Shown here: positions 25,311 to 34,452 of the stretch, piece by piece
How positions within the stretch are numbered: position 1 is the stretch's first letter
Layout of the letters: each line of letters begins with the position of its first letter
Source of the DNA: SIAQ01 sp964484265
Lineage (GTDB): Bacteria; Planctomycetota; Planctomycetia; Gemmatales; Gemmataceae
NCBI GenBank assembly: GCA_964484265.1
Contig: CAZAFH010000021.1
Span: 1-64,000, forward strand
Reading direction: 5' to 3'
Length of the DNA: 64,000 bases
The notes under the pieces: generated by a model
The model's input: only the letters and a program-made list of their open reading frames with translations
Databases searched by the model: none
Told to the model about the DNA's origin: nothing
Program-made: the position numbers and the translations under genes

Positions 25311-26801
25311 TCAACCTGCACGTTGCCGAGCCGCGCGATTGCGCATCACGATGAGCGGGCGATCCCGCTTTCCGGTCGCGAAATCTCGCGTCCGTAACAT
25401 CGGCTCGAACGCACCCCCAGGCAGATGGATATCCAACTGATTGGCGCACGCTTCCGGCATCACCACATAGACCGGGAACGATCGCTCCGCCCAGATGGCG
25501 AGGTTCTCCCACTCCAAAATCGTATCGACCGGTTTGCCAAGGTGATACATCAGCACATGCGACTCGGCACGGAAGAAGATCACCGGCCCGTCCGTTTGCT
25601 CGCGAATCTCTCGCGCGATCGCGCGGTACGGCCAGGCACGTTCCTCGGCGGGAATAAACGAGTGCAGGTAGACCACCCAGCCGGCAACGCATGCACAAAC
25701 GAGCGAGCCTGTCAGAATCGCCAGGCGCCGCCGAGTCGCCTCGCTTTCGCGCATCTTGTGCTCGATGCACACGCCAAGGAATATCGCCAAACCCGGGTAC
25801 GCCGGCAGTAAATAGTCGGCTCGCTTGAATTGCATGCAGGAAAGAAAGAGCGTGATCGAGAAGAACCAGATCAAGCCCGCGCGTGCGGCGGCGTCATTGC
25901 GAATAGTTTCATTACGCACGAAGACGAAGAGCGCCCCGGGCACGATCAGCACCCAGGGCAGCAGATCCACACCAATTCGGGGAGCGTAGAACCACCATGG
26001 GTGCGATGCCAGCGCGTCGGCGCCGCCCAGGCCGCGTTCGACGTTGTGATACCAGAAGAATACTTCCCAGAGCCGATTGTCGGTCCGCTCGTTCGCCCAC
26101 ACAAACCAGGGAACCGCGATCGCCAACATCAGCGGCAAGCCCCACCACAGCGTCGTTTCGCGAAGCCAGGCGAAAAACTCGCTGCGGCTTTTCGCTTGCG
26201 ACATCCAAATCGATCCTGCAACCAATCCCGACAACACGATTGCGATCGGCCCCTTGAGCAGCACGGCCGCGGCGAGCGTCGAATAGCCGAAGAAATGCCA
26301 GGCGAAACGTCGCAGGCGCGTGCTATCCGCCAGATTCCCGACGTGAAAAGCGAAAAGACTAATCGCAATAGCCGACGCGAGCGGCATGTCGATTCGTCCG
26401 ACGCGCGCTAGCCAGGTGAAGTGCACGCAAGTCGCGAGGATCAATGCCGAAAGAAATCCCGCCGTCGGCCGATGGGAACGCACGCCGGCGTAGAAGAGAA
26501 ACAGCACGCATGCCGACGCGCCGATCGACGCCGGTAGCCGAACCGCCCAGACGCCGACACCGCCGAACAGCCAGCCGCAGAGCGCGACGAGCCAATAGTA
26601 CATCGGCGGCTTTTGCAGTTCGAGATTTCGATCCAACAGGTGAGGCACGAGCCAGTGTCCATCGTCAAGCATCGATTGGGCATTCTGCGCCGCCCGCGCT
26701 TCGTGGCTGCTCGTCAGGTCACGGTCGCCGAGGTTCGCGAAGAAGAGAATGCCGCACAAACCCAGCAGCACGCTCGCTTGAAAAGTTCGGAAATTGTTCA
26801 T
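25311..26801 (-). CDS. Glycosyltransferase family 39 (ArnT/PMT-like) membrane protein
   Basis: A 496-residue protein with about ten membrane segments. The N-terminal outer loop has SSHEARAAQNAQSMLDDGHW followed by LELQKPPMYYWL, the characteristic GT39/ArnT block with the acidic catalytic residue region. Such enzymes move a sugar from a polyprenyl phosphate to lipid A or another envelope target on the outer side of the inner membrane. Acceptor and donor are unknown. Confidence 0.87.
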   Translation of the reverse strand: MNNFRTFQASVLLGLCGILFFANLGDRDLTSSHEARAAQNAQSMLDDGHWLVPHLLDRNLELQKPPMYYWLVALCGWLFGGVGVWAVRLPASIGASACVLFLFYAGVRSHRPTAGFLSALILATCVHFTWLARVGRIDMPLASAIAISLFAFHVGNLADSTRLRRFAWHFFGYSTLAAAVLLKGPIAIVLSGLVAGSIWMSQAKSRSEFFAWLRETTLWWGLPLMLAIAVPWFVWANERTDNRLWEVFFWYHNVERGLGGADALASHPWWFYAPRIGVDLLPWVLIVPGALFVFVRNETIRNDAAARAGLIWFFSITLFLSCMQFKRADYLLPAYPGLAIFLGVCIEHKMRESEATRRRLAILTGSLVCACVAGWVVYLHSFIPAEERAWPYRAIAREIREQTDGPVIFFRAESHVLMYHLGKPVDTILEWENLAIWAERSFPVYVVMPEACANQLDIHLPGGAFEPMLRTRDFATGKRDRPLIVMRNRAARQRAG

Positions 26802-26826
26802 CGCTGGACACCGTTGGCGCGACTCC

Positions 26827-26886
26827 CACCGTAGGCATCACGCTCCGCGTGATGCATTTCAACACCTGGAGCGTGATGCCGACGGT
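26827..26886. repeat. Inverted repeat of the CACGCTCCGCGTG family
   Basis: CACCGTAGGCATCACGCTCC and its imperfect complement flank a short spacer that itself contains the GCATCACG/CGTGATGC palindrome. Related copies lie at about 4910-4940 and 55688-55710. It sits between two minus-strand genes. Confidence 0.6.
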
Positions 26887-26901
26887 TGCGTTTCAGCCGC
26901 G

Positions 26902-28935
26902 TTAGGCCACGAGTCGTTGCTGTTGGACGTCGTAGAGCCTCTGGTAGATCTGGCATGTCTTCAGCAATTCCAGATGGGTACCCGTGGCGGCGACCCGGCC
27001 TTCGTCGAGCACGACGATACGGTCGGCGATCTCGAGCGTATGCAGGCGATGCGTGATGAGCAGTATCGTCCGTCCGTCGCGCTGCTCGTGCATCGTGCGA
27101 TGGAGGAATATCTCGGCCTCGGGATCGTTTTGGCTGGTGAATTCATCGAGGATGAGAATCGCCGGGTCGGCCAGGAAAGCGCGCGCAAGGCAGATACGCT
27201 GCCTCTGCCCGCCGGATAGTTTCTTGCCCTCGGCGCCCACGATCGTGTCGTAGCCGTGCGGCAGTTCATTCATGATGAAGTCGTGTGCCTGCGCCTTGCG
27301 TGCGGCGGCTTCGACTTCTTCCTGGGTCGCGTGCGGATGAGCGTAGGTGATATTCTCGAGGATCGTGTCGTCGAAGAGGAACATGTCCTGGGTGACGATG
27401 GCGATCTGTTTGCGCAACGAACGAAGGTTGACCGAGCGAATGTCGTTGCCATCGATCAGGATGCTGCCATGATCGGGGTCGTAGAAGCGCGGCAGAAGGT
27501 TCAGGAGCGTGGTCTTGCCGCAGCCATTCTTGCCGACGAAGGCAACGATTTCGCCGTGTTTGATCTCCAGGTCGATGCCTTCGAGAAGCACCTGGCCTGG
27601 CGCGTACGAAAAGCAGACGTTGCGAAATTCGACATCGACACGGTGGCGGTCGAGGACGGGAGCGTCCACCATGTTCGTGATCGTCGGCTCTTTGTCGAGG
27701 TAATGAAAGACGCGATCCGCAGCGGCACAGCCCGATTGAATGCGCGTGTAGACATTTGAAAGCCGGCGGATCGGATCGGCCGAGGCAGCGAGCAAGGTGT
27801 AGAGCTGCATCAGCGTCTCGGGCTCTAGCGCCTGGTCGGCCAACGGAATCCCAAGAAACGCCACGGGCTTTTCGAGCACAATGTAGGCGCCGATCAAGAA
27901 CACGGCAGAAACGGCAAGGGCCGTCATGACTTCGATGGCGGGGCTGGTCATCGCGTCGAGCGTCGTCACCCACATCGCTTTTCTGAAGAACTCGCGCGTC
28001 GTCCGGCGGAATCGGCGGCGTTCGCGCGGCTCTCGCGCAAATGCCTTCACGATGCGAATGCCCTGAAACACCTCCGCCAGGGTCTTGTAGATGCTGCCCA
28101 TCCCTTCCAATAGGTGTCTCGTCGCGCGTTTCATCATCCTGCCAAAACGCGTAAGCACTAACAGCGCGATCGGAACAAGCACCAGACACATCAACGTCAG
28201 CTGCCAATTTATCCACGCCGCCACGGCGATACACGCCACGGCTTTGAGCGGTTCGGCAACGACCTTCCCGAACGCCGTCTTCATGCCCGTGCTCAGCAGG
28301 TCCACATCCGTCGTAAAGCGCGTCATCATGTCGCCCGTGCCGACGTCGGTGAAATGGCTCATGTCCAGATGGATCGCCCGGCGAAAGAGGAGATTGCGCA
28401 GATCGAATTGACACAGATTGACGACCGCGCCGACCAGCGATTCCTGCCAAAACTCGAAGAATCCGCGGATGAGCACGGCCACGATCACGGCGACCAGAAC
28501 CCAGACCAGCGTCTGGAATCGATCGGTCGGGCAGTAATTGTCGATGAATCTCTTGGCGATGTGGTAGCGATACAGTTCGTCGTGTGCCGATTTGAGGTCG
28601 GCCTCCACCTTGGCCATGTCGCGCGCCGTTCGGCGTTTGAATTTATCGAGGTCGCCGCCGACGAAATCTTTTTCGATCTTTGCCATCTGCTCGTGCAGAT
28701 CTTCCATTTGCTTCTTGTTCGGTTCGATTTGCTCCTTCTGACATTTTTCGATCGATACATCCACCCAGGTCTGTAGATTTTGGCCCGTGGTAAAGATCTT
28801 CAAGATTGGCCAGAGGGCTGTGAAATTTAAACTCCACAATCCCGCAGCGAGCAACGCGCAGGCGAAGGAAATTCCGAGCCGATATCGATATGGCCACGCG
28901 TAACGCAGGGCGCGGAGAAAGTTCTTGATGCCCAT
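26902..28935 (-). CDS. ABC transporter with fused membrane and ATPase domains (MsbA-like)
   Basis: A 677-residue half-transporter. Six membrane segments spread over about 15-400, with a long charged insertion between the first two (about 60-125) that is larger than in MsbA. The ATPase domain shows Walker A GKNGCGKTT, the signature LSGGQRQR and Walker B ILILDEFTS. Such exporters flip lipids or export drugs; the neighbouring glycosyltransferases fit an envelope-lipid role, but that is inference. Confidence 0.9.
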   Translation of the reverse strand: MGIKNFLRALRYAWPYRYRLGISFACALLAAGLWSLNFTALWPILKIFTTGQNLQTWVDVSIEKCQKEQIEPNKKQMEDLHEQMAKIEKDFVGGDLDKFKRRTARDMAKVEADLKSAHDELYRYHIAKRFIDNYCPTDRFQTLVWVLVAVIVAVLIRGFFEFWQESLVGAVVNLCQFDLRNLLFRRAIHLDMSHFTDVGTGDMMTRFTTDVDLLSTGMKTAFGKVVAEPLKAVACIAVAAWINWQLTLMCLVLVPIALLVLTRFGRMMKRATRHLLEGMGSIYKTLAEVFQGIRIVKAFAREPRERRRFRRTTREFFRKAMWVTTLDAMTSPAIEVMTALAVSAVFLIGAYIVLEKPVAFLGIPLADQALEPETLMQLYTLLAASADPIRRLSNVYTRIQSGCAAADRVFHYLDKEPTITNMVDAPVLDRHRVDVEFRNVCFSYAPGQVLLEGIDLEIKHGEIVAFVGKNGCGKTTLLNLLPRFYDPDHGSILIDGNDIRSVNLRSLRKQIAIVTQDMFLFDDTILENITYAHPHATQEEVEAAARKAQAHDFIMNELPHGYDTIVGAEGKKLSGGQRQRICLARAFLADPAILILDEFTSQNDPEAEIFLHRTMHEQRDGRTILLITHRLHTLEIADRIVVLDEGRVAATGTHLELLKTCQIYQRLYDVQQQRLVA

Positions 28936-29093
28936 CGCGATTCCTTTCGGCGAGCAGAGTCAGTCCATTCCAATCGGTTTTACCACAATAAAGATTCAAC
29001 AATCAAGCCGGATTCAGGAGTAATGTGCACAAGAATCCACCTGGGGATGGCATCGTGGAACTGCGACGAAGTGGAACTGCGACGAAAAATGAC

Positions 29094-29116
29094 ATTACAC
29101 CCGAAGGGAGTCGAAC
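29094..29116. other. Putative attachment site (att), copy of tRNA-Arg 3' end
   Basis: An exact 23-base match to 39000-39022, which covers the 3' end and T-arm part of the tRNA-Arg gene plus two flanking bases. The match stops on both sides. The rest of the tRNA is absent here. This is what integration of an element at a tRNA 3' end leaves at the far end. Confidence 0.75.
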
Positions 29117-29330
29117 TACGATGGTCCGCATGAAACGTCGCTTTGGGCGGAGAAATTCGACGCATGAATCTAGCTAGTGTCTGTCGTTAAACGATGTTTG
29201 GCTGTAATTTTCCTTGGATTTCCGAGCGAAACGTCATCGAAGATTGTAGCTCGAATCGTCTATGAAAGGAGACAAACACGGGAAAAAGCGCTCTGACGAG
29301 GACGAATTTCTACAGATCCTTACCAGCGTC

Positions 29331-29347
29331 TTTACACTTTTTTTATA
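29331..29347 (+). promoter_or_regulatory. Putative KdpE binding site upstream of the kdp operon
   Basis: TTTACA, five bases (CTTTT), TTTATA. The E. coli KdpE box, as I recall it, has the same two half-sites with a T-rich five-base spacer, in the opposite order, and is followed at similar distance by a GCCCG stretch, which is also present here (29352-29356). It lies about 86 bases before the first ORF, a suitable place for an activator. Confidence 0.6.
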
Positions 29348-29432
29348 TCTAGCCCGCAACTCTTAACCCCGATTTGATGCGACCGTCGTTACGATCTAAA
29401 GAGAGAAATACGCTGCGCGCGGGGAGCCATCA

Positions 29433-29531
29433 ATGTTGGACGGACTTTATCTGGGTTTGGTTGTCGGCTTTGGCCTCTTGACGTGGGCTTTTTTGGTTCT
29501 TTGCGAACAGCACGTGGGAGGCAGCCAATGA
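29433..29531 (+). CDS. Small single-span membrane peptide ahead of kdpF
   Basis: A 32-residue peptide (MLDGLYLGLVVGFGLLTWAF... ending in a polar tail with HVGGSQ). It is almost entirely one membrane helix. GGGGAG lies about 7 bases upstream of the ATG. Its stop overlaps the kdpF start (ATGA at 29528). From memory, similar short unnamed peptides precede kdpF in several phyla; it could be an extra Kdp subunit or a leader. Confidence 0.65.
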   Translation: MLDGLYLGLVVGFGLLTWAFLVLCEQHVGGSQ

Positions 29532-29620
29532 GCAGTGTCGAACTTGCAGGACTCGCGATTGCGGCGGGCCTTATGGCCTACTTGATCGTCGCGTTTTTGA
29601 AGCCGGAGTGGTTCGCATGA
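29528..29620 (+). CDS. kdpF: Potassium-transporting ATPase small subunit KdpF
   Basis: A 30-residue single-span peptide, VELAGLAIAAGLMAYLIVAF followed by LKPEWFA, fitting KdpF in length, helix position and the short C-terminal tail. KdpF stabilises the KdpFABC complex in the inner membrane. It overlaps both neighbours by ATGA junctions (29528 and 29617). Confidence 0.85.
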   Translation: MSSVELAGLAIAAGLMAYLIVAFLKPEWFA

Positions 29621-31380
29621 GCACCAATGCGTGGATTCAATTGGCAATCTTCTTGATCGTGCTGGTGGCTCTCGTCAAGCCGCTTGGCTGGTACATGGCG
29701 CGCGTTTATGAAGGCCAACCGTGTGGACTCGATCGAGTTCTGGGTTGGCTTGAGCGCGGTATCTATCGCCTTGCCGGCGTCGATGCGCAATCGGAGATGG
29801 TCTGGAAGGCGTACGCGGTCGCCCTTCTGTTGTTTAATGCCGTGGGCCTACTGTTCGTGTATGCGCTACAGCGCTTTCAAGGTCTCCTGCCGCTCAATCC
29901 GCAGAACCTGGAAGGCGTGCCGGCCGACCTTGCCTTCAACACGGCGGCCAGTTTCGCAACTAACACCAACTGGCAGAACTATGGCGGCGAGTCCACGCTC
30001 AGCTATCTGACGCAGATGGCCGGGCTCGGCGTGCAGAACTTCGTGTCGGCGGCCACTGGCATGGCTGTCCTCGTAGCCTTGATTCGCGGCCTGGTGCGGC
30101 GTTCGACGGAAACGATCGGCAACTACTGGGTCGATCTCGTCCGCTCGACTCTTTATATTCTCTTGCCCTTATCGCTGATCCTAGCTGTGCTGCTAGTGTC
30201 GCAAGGCGTTGTTCAGAGTTTTCAATCGTATCAGGAAGTCGAGTTGCTGCAGCCGACGCACGACGCGGCCAAGAAACCGGTAACGACACAGACACTGCCA
30301 ATGGGACCGGCGGCGTCGCAGATAGCCATCAAGCAGCTCGGCACCAATGGCGGCGGGTTCTTCAACGTCAACGGCGCCCATCCGTTTGAGAACGCCACGC
30401 CGCTGTCGAACTTTCTCGAATTGCTTGCGATACTTCTGATTCCGGCGGCGCTCTGTTACACGTTTGGCGTCATGGTCGGTGATACGCGGCAGGGATGGGC
30501 CGTGCTGGCGGCCATGCTCGTGATCTTCGTGCCGTTAACCATCGGCTGCATCGCGGCGGAGGAGGCTGGTAACCCGGCTCTCGCCAAACTTGGGCTGAAT
30601 CAGCCCGGCATCATGGAAGGCAAGGAGGTCCGCTTCGGCATCGCTAGCTCAGCGACCTGGGCCTGCGCGACGACGGCCGCCTCGAACGGCAGCGTCAATT
30701 CGATGCACGATTCGTATACGCCACTCGGCGGCATGATCCTGATGTGGCTGATGCAGCTCGGCGAAGTTGTCTTCGGCGGCGTCGGCAGCGGCCTCTACGG
30801 CATGCTGATGTTTGCCATCGTCGCCGTATTCATCGCTGGTTTGATGGTGGGACGAACTCCGGAATACCTCGGCAAGAAAATCGAAGCTTTCGAAATGAAG
30901 ATGGCGTCGCTCGTCATTCTCATCCCGTCCCTCGTGGTCCTACTCGGGACGGCCATTGCCGTCGCTGGGCCTGGGCTCGAATACGCGCCGCGCGATGGGG
31001 CGCCGAGCAAGTCTGCGCTCAACAATCCGGGGGCGCACGGCTTCTCCGAAGTGCTCTATGCGTTCTCCTCCGCAGGGAACAACAACGGTAGCGCGTTCGC
31101 GGGATTGACCGGGGACAACATGTTCTACAACACGGCACTAGGTCTAGCGATGCTCATCTCTCGCTACTGGCTGATTATTCCGACACTCGCAATCGCGGGC
31201 GCTTTGGCGCGCAAGAAGTACACGCCACCGGGCGCGGGAACCCTTCCGACGCACACGCCGTTGTTTGTCGTGCTGCTTGTCGGCACGGTCCTGCTGGTCG
31301 GCGCATTAACGTTCGTGCCCGCCCTGGCACTCGGTCCGATTGTGGAACAACTGCAAATGATGATGGAGGAGCAGCCATGA
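29617..31380 (+). CDS. kdpA: Potassium-transporting ATPase subunit A
   Basis: A 587-residue, about ten-span protein that forms the potassium-selective channel of the KdpFABC pump. Selectivity-filter-like loops are visible, including AASFATNTNWQNYGGE, GTNGGGFFNVNGAHPFENA, ATTAASNGSVNSMHDS and SSAGNNNGSAFAGL. Length is slightly above the usual 557-565. The start at 29617 is chosen for its ATGA overlap with kdpF. kdpB overlaps by ATGA at 31377. Confidence 0.96.
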   Translation: MSTNAWIQLAIFLIVLVALVKPLGWYMARVYEGQPCGLDRVLGWLERGIYRLAGVDAQSEMVWKAYAVALLLFNAVGLLFVYALQRFQGLLPLNPQNLEGVPADLAFNTAASFATNTNWQNYGGESTLSYLTQMAGLGVQNFVSAATGMAVLVALIRGLVRRSTETIGNYWVDLVRSTLYILLPLSLILAVLLVSQGVVQSFQSYQEVELLQPTHDAAKKPVTTQTLPMGPAASQIAIKQLGTNGGGFFNVNGAHPFENATPLSNFLELLAILLIPAALCYTFGVMVGDTRQGWAVLAAMLVIFVPLTIGCIAAEEAGNPALAKLGLNQPGIMEGKEVRFGIASSATWACATTAASNGSVNSMHDSYTPLGGMILMWLMQLGEVVFGGVGSGLYGMLMFAIVAVFIAGLMVGRTPEYLGKKIEAFEMKMASLVILIPSLVVLLGTAIAVAGPGLEYAPRDGAPSKSALNNPGAHGFSEVLYAFSSAGNNNGSAFAGLTGDNMFYNTALGLAMLISRYWLIIPTLAIAGALARKKYTPPGAGTLPTHTPLFVVLLVGTVLLVGALTFVPALALGPIVEQLQMMMEEQP

Positions 31381-33446
31381 CCGCGACTACCAAGGCACGC
31401 CCGTTGTTCGATCCGTCGATTGTTCGGAGGGCTATCCTCGATTCTTTCAAGAAACTCGATCCGCGCCGCCAGGTCCGCAACCCCGTGATGTTCACGGTGT
31501 ATGTCGGCAGCATACTCACGACAGGATTGGCGATTCATGACATTATCGTTAAGGGCGCGGAGCCTCTCTGGTTCACCGTTTCGATTTCAGCCTGGCTGTG
31601 GTTCACGGTCCTGTTCGCGAATTTCGCCGAGGCGATGGCGGAGGGTCGCGGCAAAGCGCAGGCCGACACACTGCGCCAGGCTCGTCGCGATGTCACCGCC
31701 AAGAAGCTCGATCAGGCGAAGCACGGCGCTCCTTTCACGATGGTTAACGCGTCTACTTTGCGCAAGGACGACATCGTACAGGTTGAAGCCGGCGAGCTGA
31801 TTCCCGGCGATGGAGAAATCATCGAAGGCGTCGCGTCGGTGGACGAAAGCGCCGTCACGGGCGAAAGTGCGCCCGTTATTCGTGAGAGCGGCGGGGATCG
31901 CTCCAGCGTCACCGGAGGCACGCGCGTTCTCTCGGATTGGCTCGTCATCCGTATCAGCGCGAATCCCGGTGAATCGTTTCTGGATCGCATGATCGGTCTC
32001 ATCGAAGGCGCCAAGCGGCAGAAAACGCCGAATGAGATCGCGCTCGACATTTTGCTTGCAGCGATGACGATCATTTTCCTCATCGCGTGCGCCACTCTAC
32101 TACCGTTCTCGAAATACAGTGTCGATGCGGCGGGACAGGGAACCCCGATCACTATCACCGTCCTTGTCGCTTTGCTCGTTTGTTTGATCCCAACGACGAT
32201 CGGCGGTCTGCTGTCAGCAATCGGCATCGCGGGCATGGATCGAATGATTCAGGCCAACGTCATCGCGATGTCGGGGCGAGCGGTGGAAGCCGCCGGAGAC
32301 GTGGACGTGCTCCTGCTCGATAAGACAGGTACGATCACTCTTGGCAACCGGCAGGCCGTCGAGTTGATTCCCGCCCCGGGAGTGGAACTTCCCGCGCTTG
32401 CCGACGCGGCGCAACTCGCATCCCTGGCAGACGAGACGCCGGAAGGTCGCAGCATCGTTGTGTTGGCAAAAGAGAAATACGGCCTTCGGGGACGCAATGT
32501 GCAGGAATTACATGCGTCATTCGTGCCTTTCTCCGCCCAGACGCGCATCAGCGGTGTGAATCTGAACGGTCGAGTTGTTCGCAAGGGGGCTGCGGAGGCC
32601 ATCGAGGCTTTCGTTCGCGAACACGGCGGCAGTTTCCCTCCGGAACTGAAACGCGCAGTCGATGACATCTCCAAGCGGGGCGGCACACCGCTGGTCGTTG
32701 CCGAGGGCTCGCGCACGCTGGGCGTGATTTTTCTCAAAGACATCGTCAAAGGCGGTATCAAGGAGCGCTTTGCCGAACTGCGGCGCATGGGCATCAAGAC
32801 GGTAATGATAACCGGCGACAATCCGCTTACCGCTGCCGCCATTGCCGCGGAGGCCGGCGTGGATGATTTTCTTGCCCAGGCGACTCCGGAAGCGAAGCTC
32901 AAGATGATTCGCGAGCACCAGGCGGGCGGCCGGCTGGTCGCCATGACCGGCGACGGTACCAATGACTCGCCGGCGCTGGCACAGGCCGATGTGGCCGTGG
33001 CCATGAATTCAGGCACACAGGCCGCCAAGGAAGCGGGCAACATGGTCGATCTCGATTCCAATCCAACGAAGCTCATCGAGATTGTCGAGATTGGCAAACA
33101 GCTCTTGATGACGCGAGGCGCTCTTACGACCTTCAGCCTCGCCAACGACGTTTCCAAGTATTTCGCGATAATTCCAGCGGCCTTCGCCAGCACCTACCCT
33201 GCGCTGCTTAGGCTCAACATCATGGCACTTCATCCAGCAACGGCCATCCTGTCGGCCGTGATTTTCAACGCCCTTATCATCGTTGCGCTGATTCCACTGG
33301 CGCTGCGAGGCGTCAGGTATCGGGCCATCGGCGCGGATCGGCTCTTGCGTGACAACCTCCTGATCTACGGTGTCGGCGGATTGATCGTGCCGTTCATCGG
33401 TATCAAGGCGATTGATCTGATACTCGGCTTCTTCGGCTTTTTCTGA
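31377..33446 (+). CDS. kdpB: Potassium-transporting P-type ATPase subunit B
   Basis: A 689-residue P-type ATPase, normal for KdpB. The phosphorylation motif DKTGT is at residues 315-319, the actuator motif TGES at 161-164, and the hinge block MTGDGTNDSPALAQADVAVAMN is present near residue 520-540. It powers potassium uptake. Translationally coupled to kdpA by an ATGA overlap; kdpC follows 8 bases later. Confidence 0.96.
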   Translation: MTATTKARPLFDPSIVRRAILDSFKKLDPRRQVRNPVMFTVYVGSILTTGLAIHDIIVKGAEPLWFTVSISAWLWFTVLFANFAEAMAEGRGKAQADTLRQARRDVTAKKLDQAKHGAPFTMVNASTLRKDDIVQVEAGELIPGDGEIIEGVASVDESAVTGESAPVIRESGGDRSSVTGGTRVLSDWLVIRISANPGESFLDRMIGLIEGAKRQKTPNEIALDILLAAMTIIFLIACATLLPFSKYSVDAAGQGTPITITVLVALLVCLIPTTIGGLLSAIGIAGMDRMIQANVIAMSGRAVEAAGDVDVLLLDKTGTITLGNRQAVELIPAPGVELPALADAAQLASLADETPEGRSIVVLAKEKYGLRGRNVQELHASFVPFSAQTRISGVNLNGRVVRKGAAEAIEAFVREHGGSFPPELKRAVDDISKRGGTPLVVAEGSRTLGVIFLKDIVKGGIKERFAELRRMGIKTVMITGDNPLTAAAIAAEAGVDDFLAQATPEAKLKMIREHQAGGRLVAMTGDGTNDSPALAQADVAVAMNSGTQAAKEAGNMVDLDSNPTKLIEIVEIGKQLLMTRGALTTFSLANDVSKYFAIIPAAFASTYPALLRLNIMALHPATAILSAVIFNALIIVALIPLALRGVRYRAIGADRLLRDNLLIYGVGGLIVPFIGIKAIDLILGFFGFF

Positions 33447-33454
33447 GGTGACCA

Positions 33455-34036
33455 ATGAAATCGCAATTGCGAGCCGCTCTGACCGTGTTCGGCCTTCTAA
33501 CGTTGGTGACGGGCTTCGTCTATCCGGCCCTGGTGACGTTGATCGCCCAGGCAGCATTCCCGCACCAGGCGAACGGCAGCATTCTGACGAGTGAAGGCAA
33601 AGCAATCGGATCCGAGCTGGTCGGTCAGTTTTTTGATGAGCCGCGCTACTTTTGGAGCCGGCCATCCGCAACGACCCCTGCGGAATACAACGCTTGCGCC
33701 TCCTCGGGATCAAACCTCGGACCGACGAATCCCGCCTTGTTTGAAGCCGTCCGCGACCGCGTGGACAGAATCCGCAAGGCGCATCCGGAGCAGTCGGGAC
33801 CGGTGCCCGCGGACCTCGTAACGGCCTCAGCGAGCGGGCTTGACCCGGACATCAGCCTCGCATCCGCCGAGTACCAAACCGCGCGCGTCGCCAAAGCACG
33901 AGGCATGAAGTCCGAAGTGGTCGCCAAATTCGTAGCGGCACATACGGAATCTCGCACATTCGGCCTACTCGGAGAGCCGCGCGTCAATGTGGTCAAGCTG
34001 AATCTGGCGCTCGACCAAACGAATTCAAAACGCTGA
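33455..34036 (+). CDS. kdpC: Potassium-transporting ATPase subunit C
   Basis: A 193-residue protein with one N-terminal membrane helix and an outer domain. The blocks FDEPRYFWSRPSAT, ASSGSNLGPTNP, PADLVTASASGLDPDIS and FVAAHTESRTFGLLGEPRVNV are KdpC hallmarks. It completes the pump. Confidence 0.95.
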   Translation: MKSQLRAALTVFGLLTLVTGFVYPALVTLIAQAAFPHQANGSILTSEGKAIGSELVGQFFDEPRYFWSRPSATTPAEYNACASSGSNLGPTNPALFEAVRDRVDRIRKAHPEQSGPVPADLVTASASGLDPDISLASAEYQTARVAKARGMKSEVVAKFVAAHTESRTFGLLGEPRVNVVKLNLALDQTNSKR

Positions 34037-34043
34037 GAAATCC

Positions 34044-34229
34044 ATGCTGCGACGACTTTGGCGACGATTCTGGGACTGGTTCATGGCGCCGATGCCGTTT
34101 CCACGCGATCACTGGTATCGACGCGAAACGCCGATCGTGAGGGGCGAATTCGATTGCGAAGGTAATCTGGCAATCCCGGAGAGCCTGGCGGAGGAAGTGG
34201 TAGACAGCAAGTCTCCTCCGTCTTATTGA
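34044..34229 (+). CDS. Small unknown protein between kdpC and kdpD
   Basis: A 61-residue basic-then-acidic protein. The N-terminus is tryptophan- and arginine-rich (LRRLWRRFWDWFMAP), which could lie on the membrane surface; the middle holds RRETPIVRGEFDCEGNLAIP. It starts 7 bases after the kdpC stop, so it is probably part of that transcript. No family recognised. It could be an accessory of the pump. Confidence 0.55.
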   Translation: MLRRLWRRFWDWFMAPMPFPRDHWYRRETPIVRGEFDCEGNLAIPESLAEEVVDSKSPPSY

Positions 34230-34452
34230 AACACCTTGCTCACGCGTTGGTTCCTATCTAACCCGCAGGCTACACAAGTCAAGGTGGTGCTTGGAAGTGC
34301 ATTCATTTGTCAGATAGTTGACGATGCCAAACCAATGCCAAGCCAATTTGCGAAGCCGGTGTTCGGCACGTTGCTCGTGAAGCCGTAGAGCCGCTCGAAG
34401 CCGACGCAATGTAGAATGATGGAATCAATTGTTCGATCATGAAGTGAGCTTG

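Larger units (their letters stand above)
28936..29432. other. Divergent intergenic region containing the left att copy and kdp control region
   Basis: The gap between the ABC transporter and the kdp genes. In order it holds a 16-bp tandem duplication (29055-29070 and 29071-29086), the 23-bp tRNA-Arg 3'-end copy (29094-29116), and the putative KdpE box (29331-29347). A possible promoter follows: TTGATG at about 29374 and TAAAGA at about 29397, 17 bases apart, both weak. Confidence 0.55.

Noticed and set aside
27266..28450. 394-codon minus-strand frame
   Set aside because: Same strand but other frame within the ABC transporter gene; arginine- and glycine-rich nonsense.
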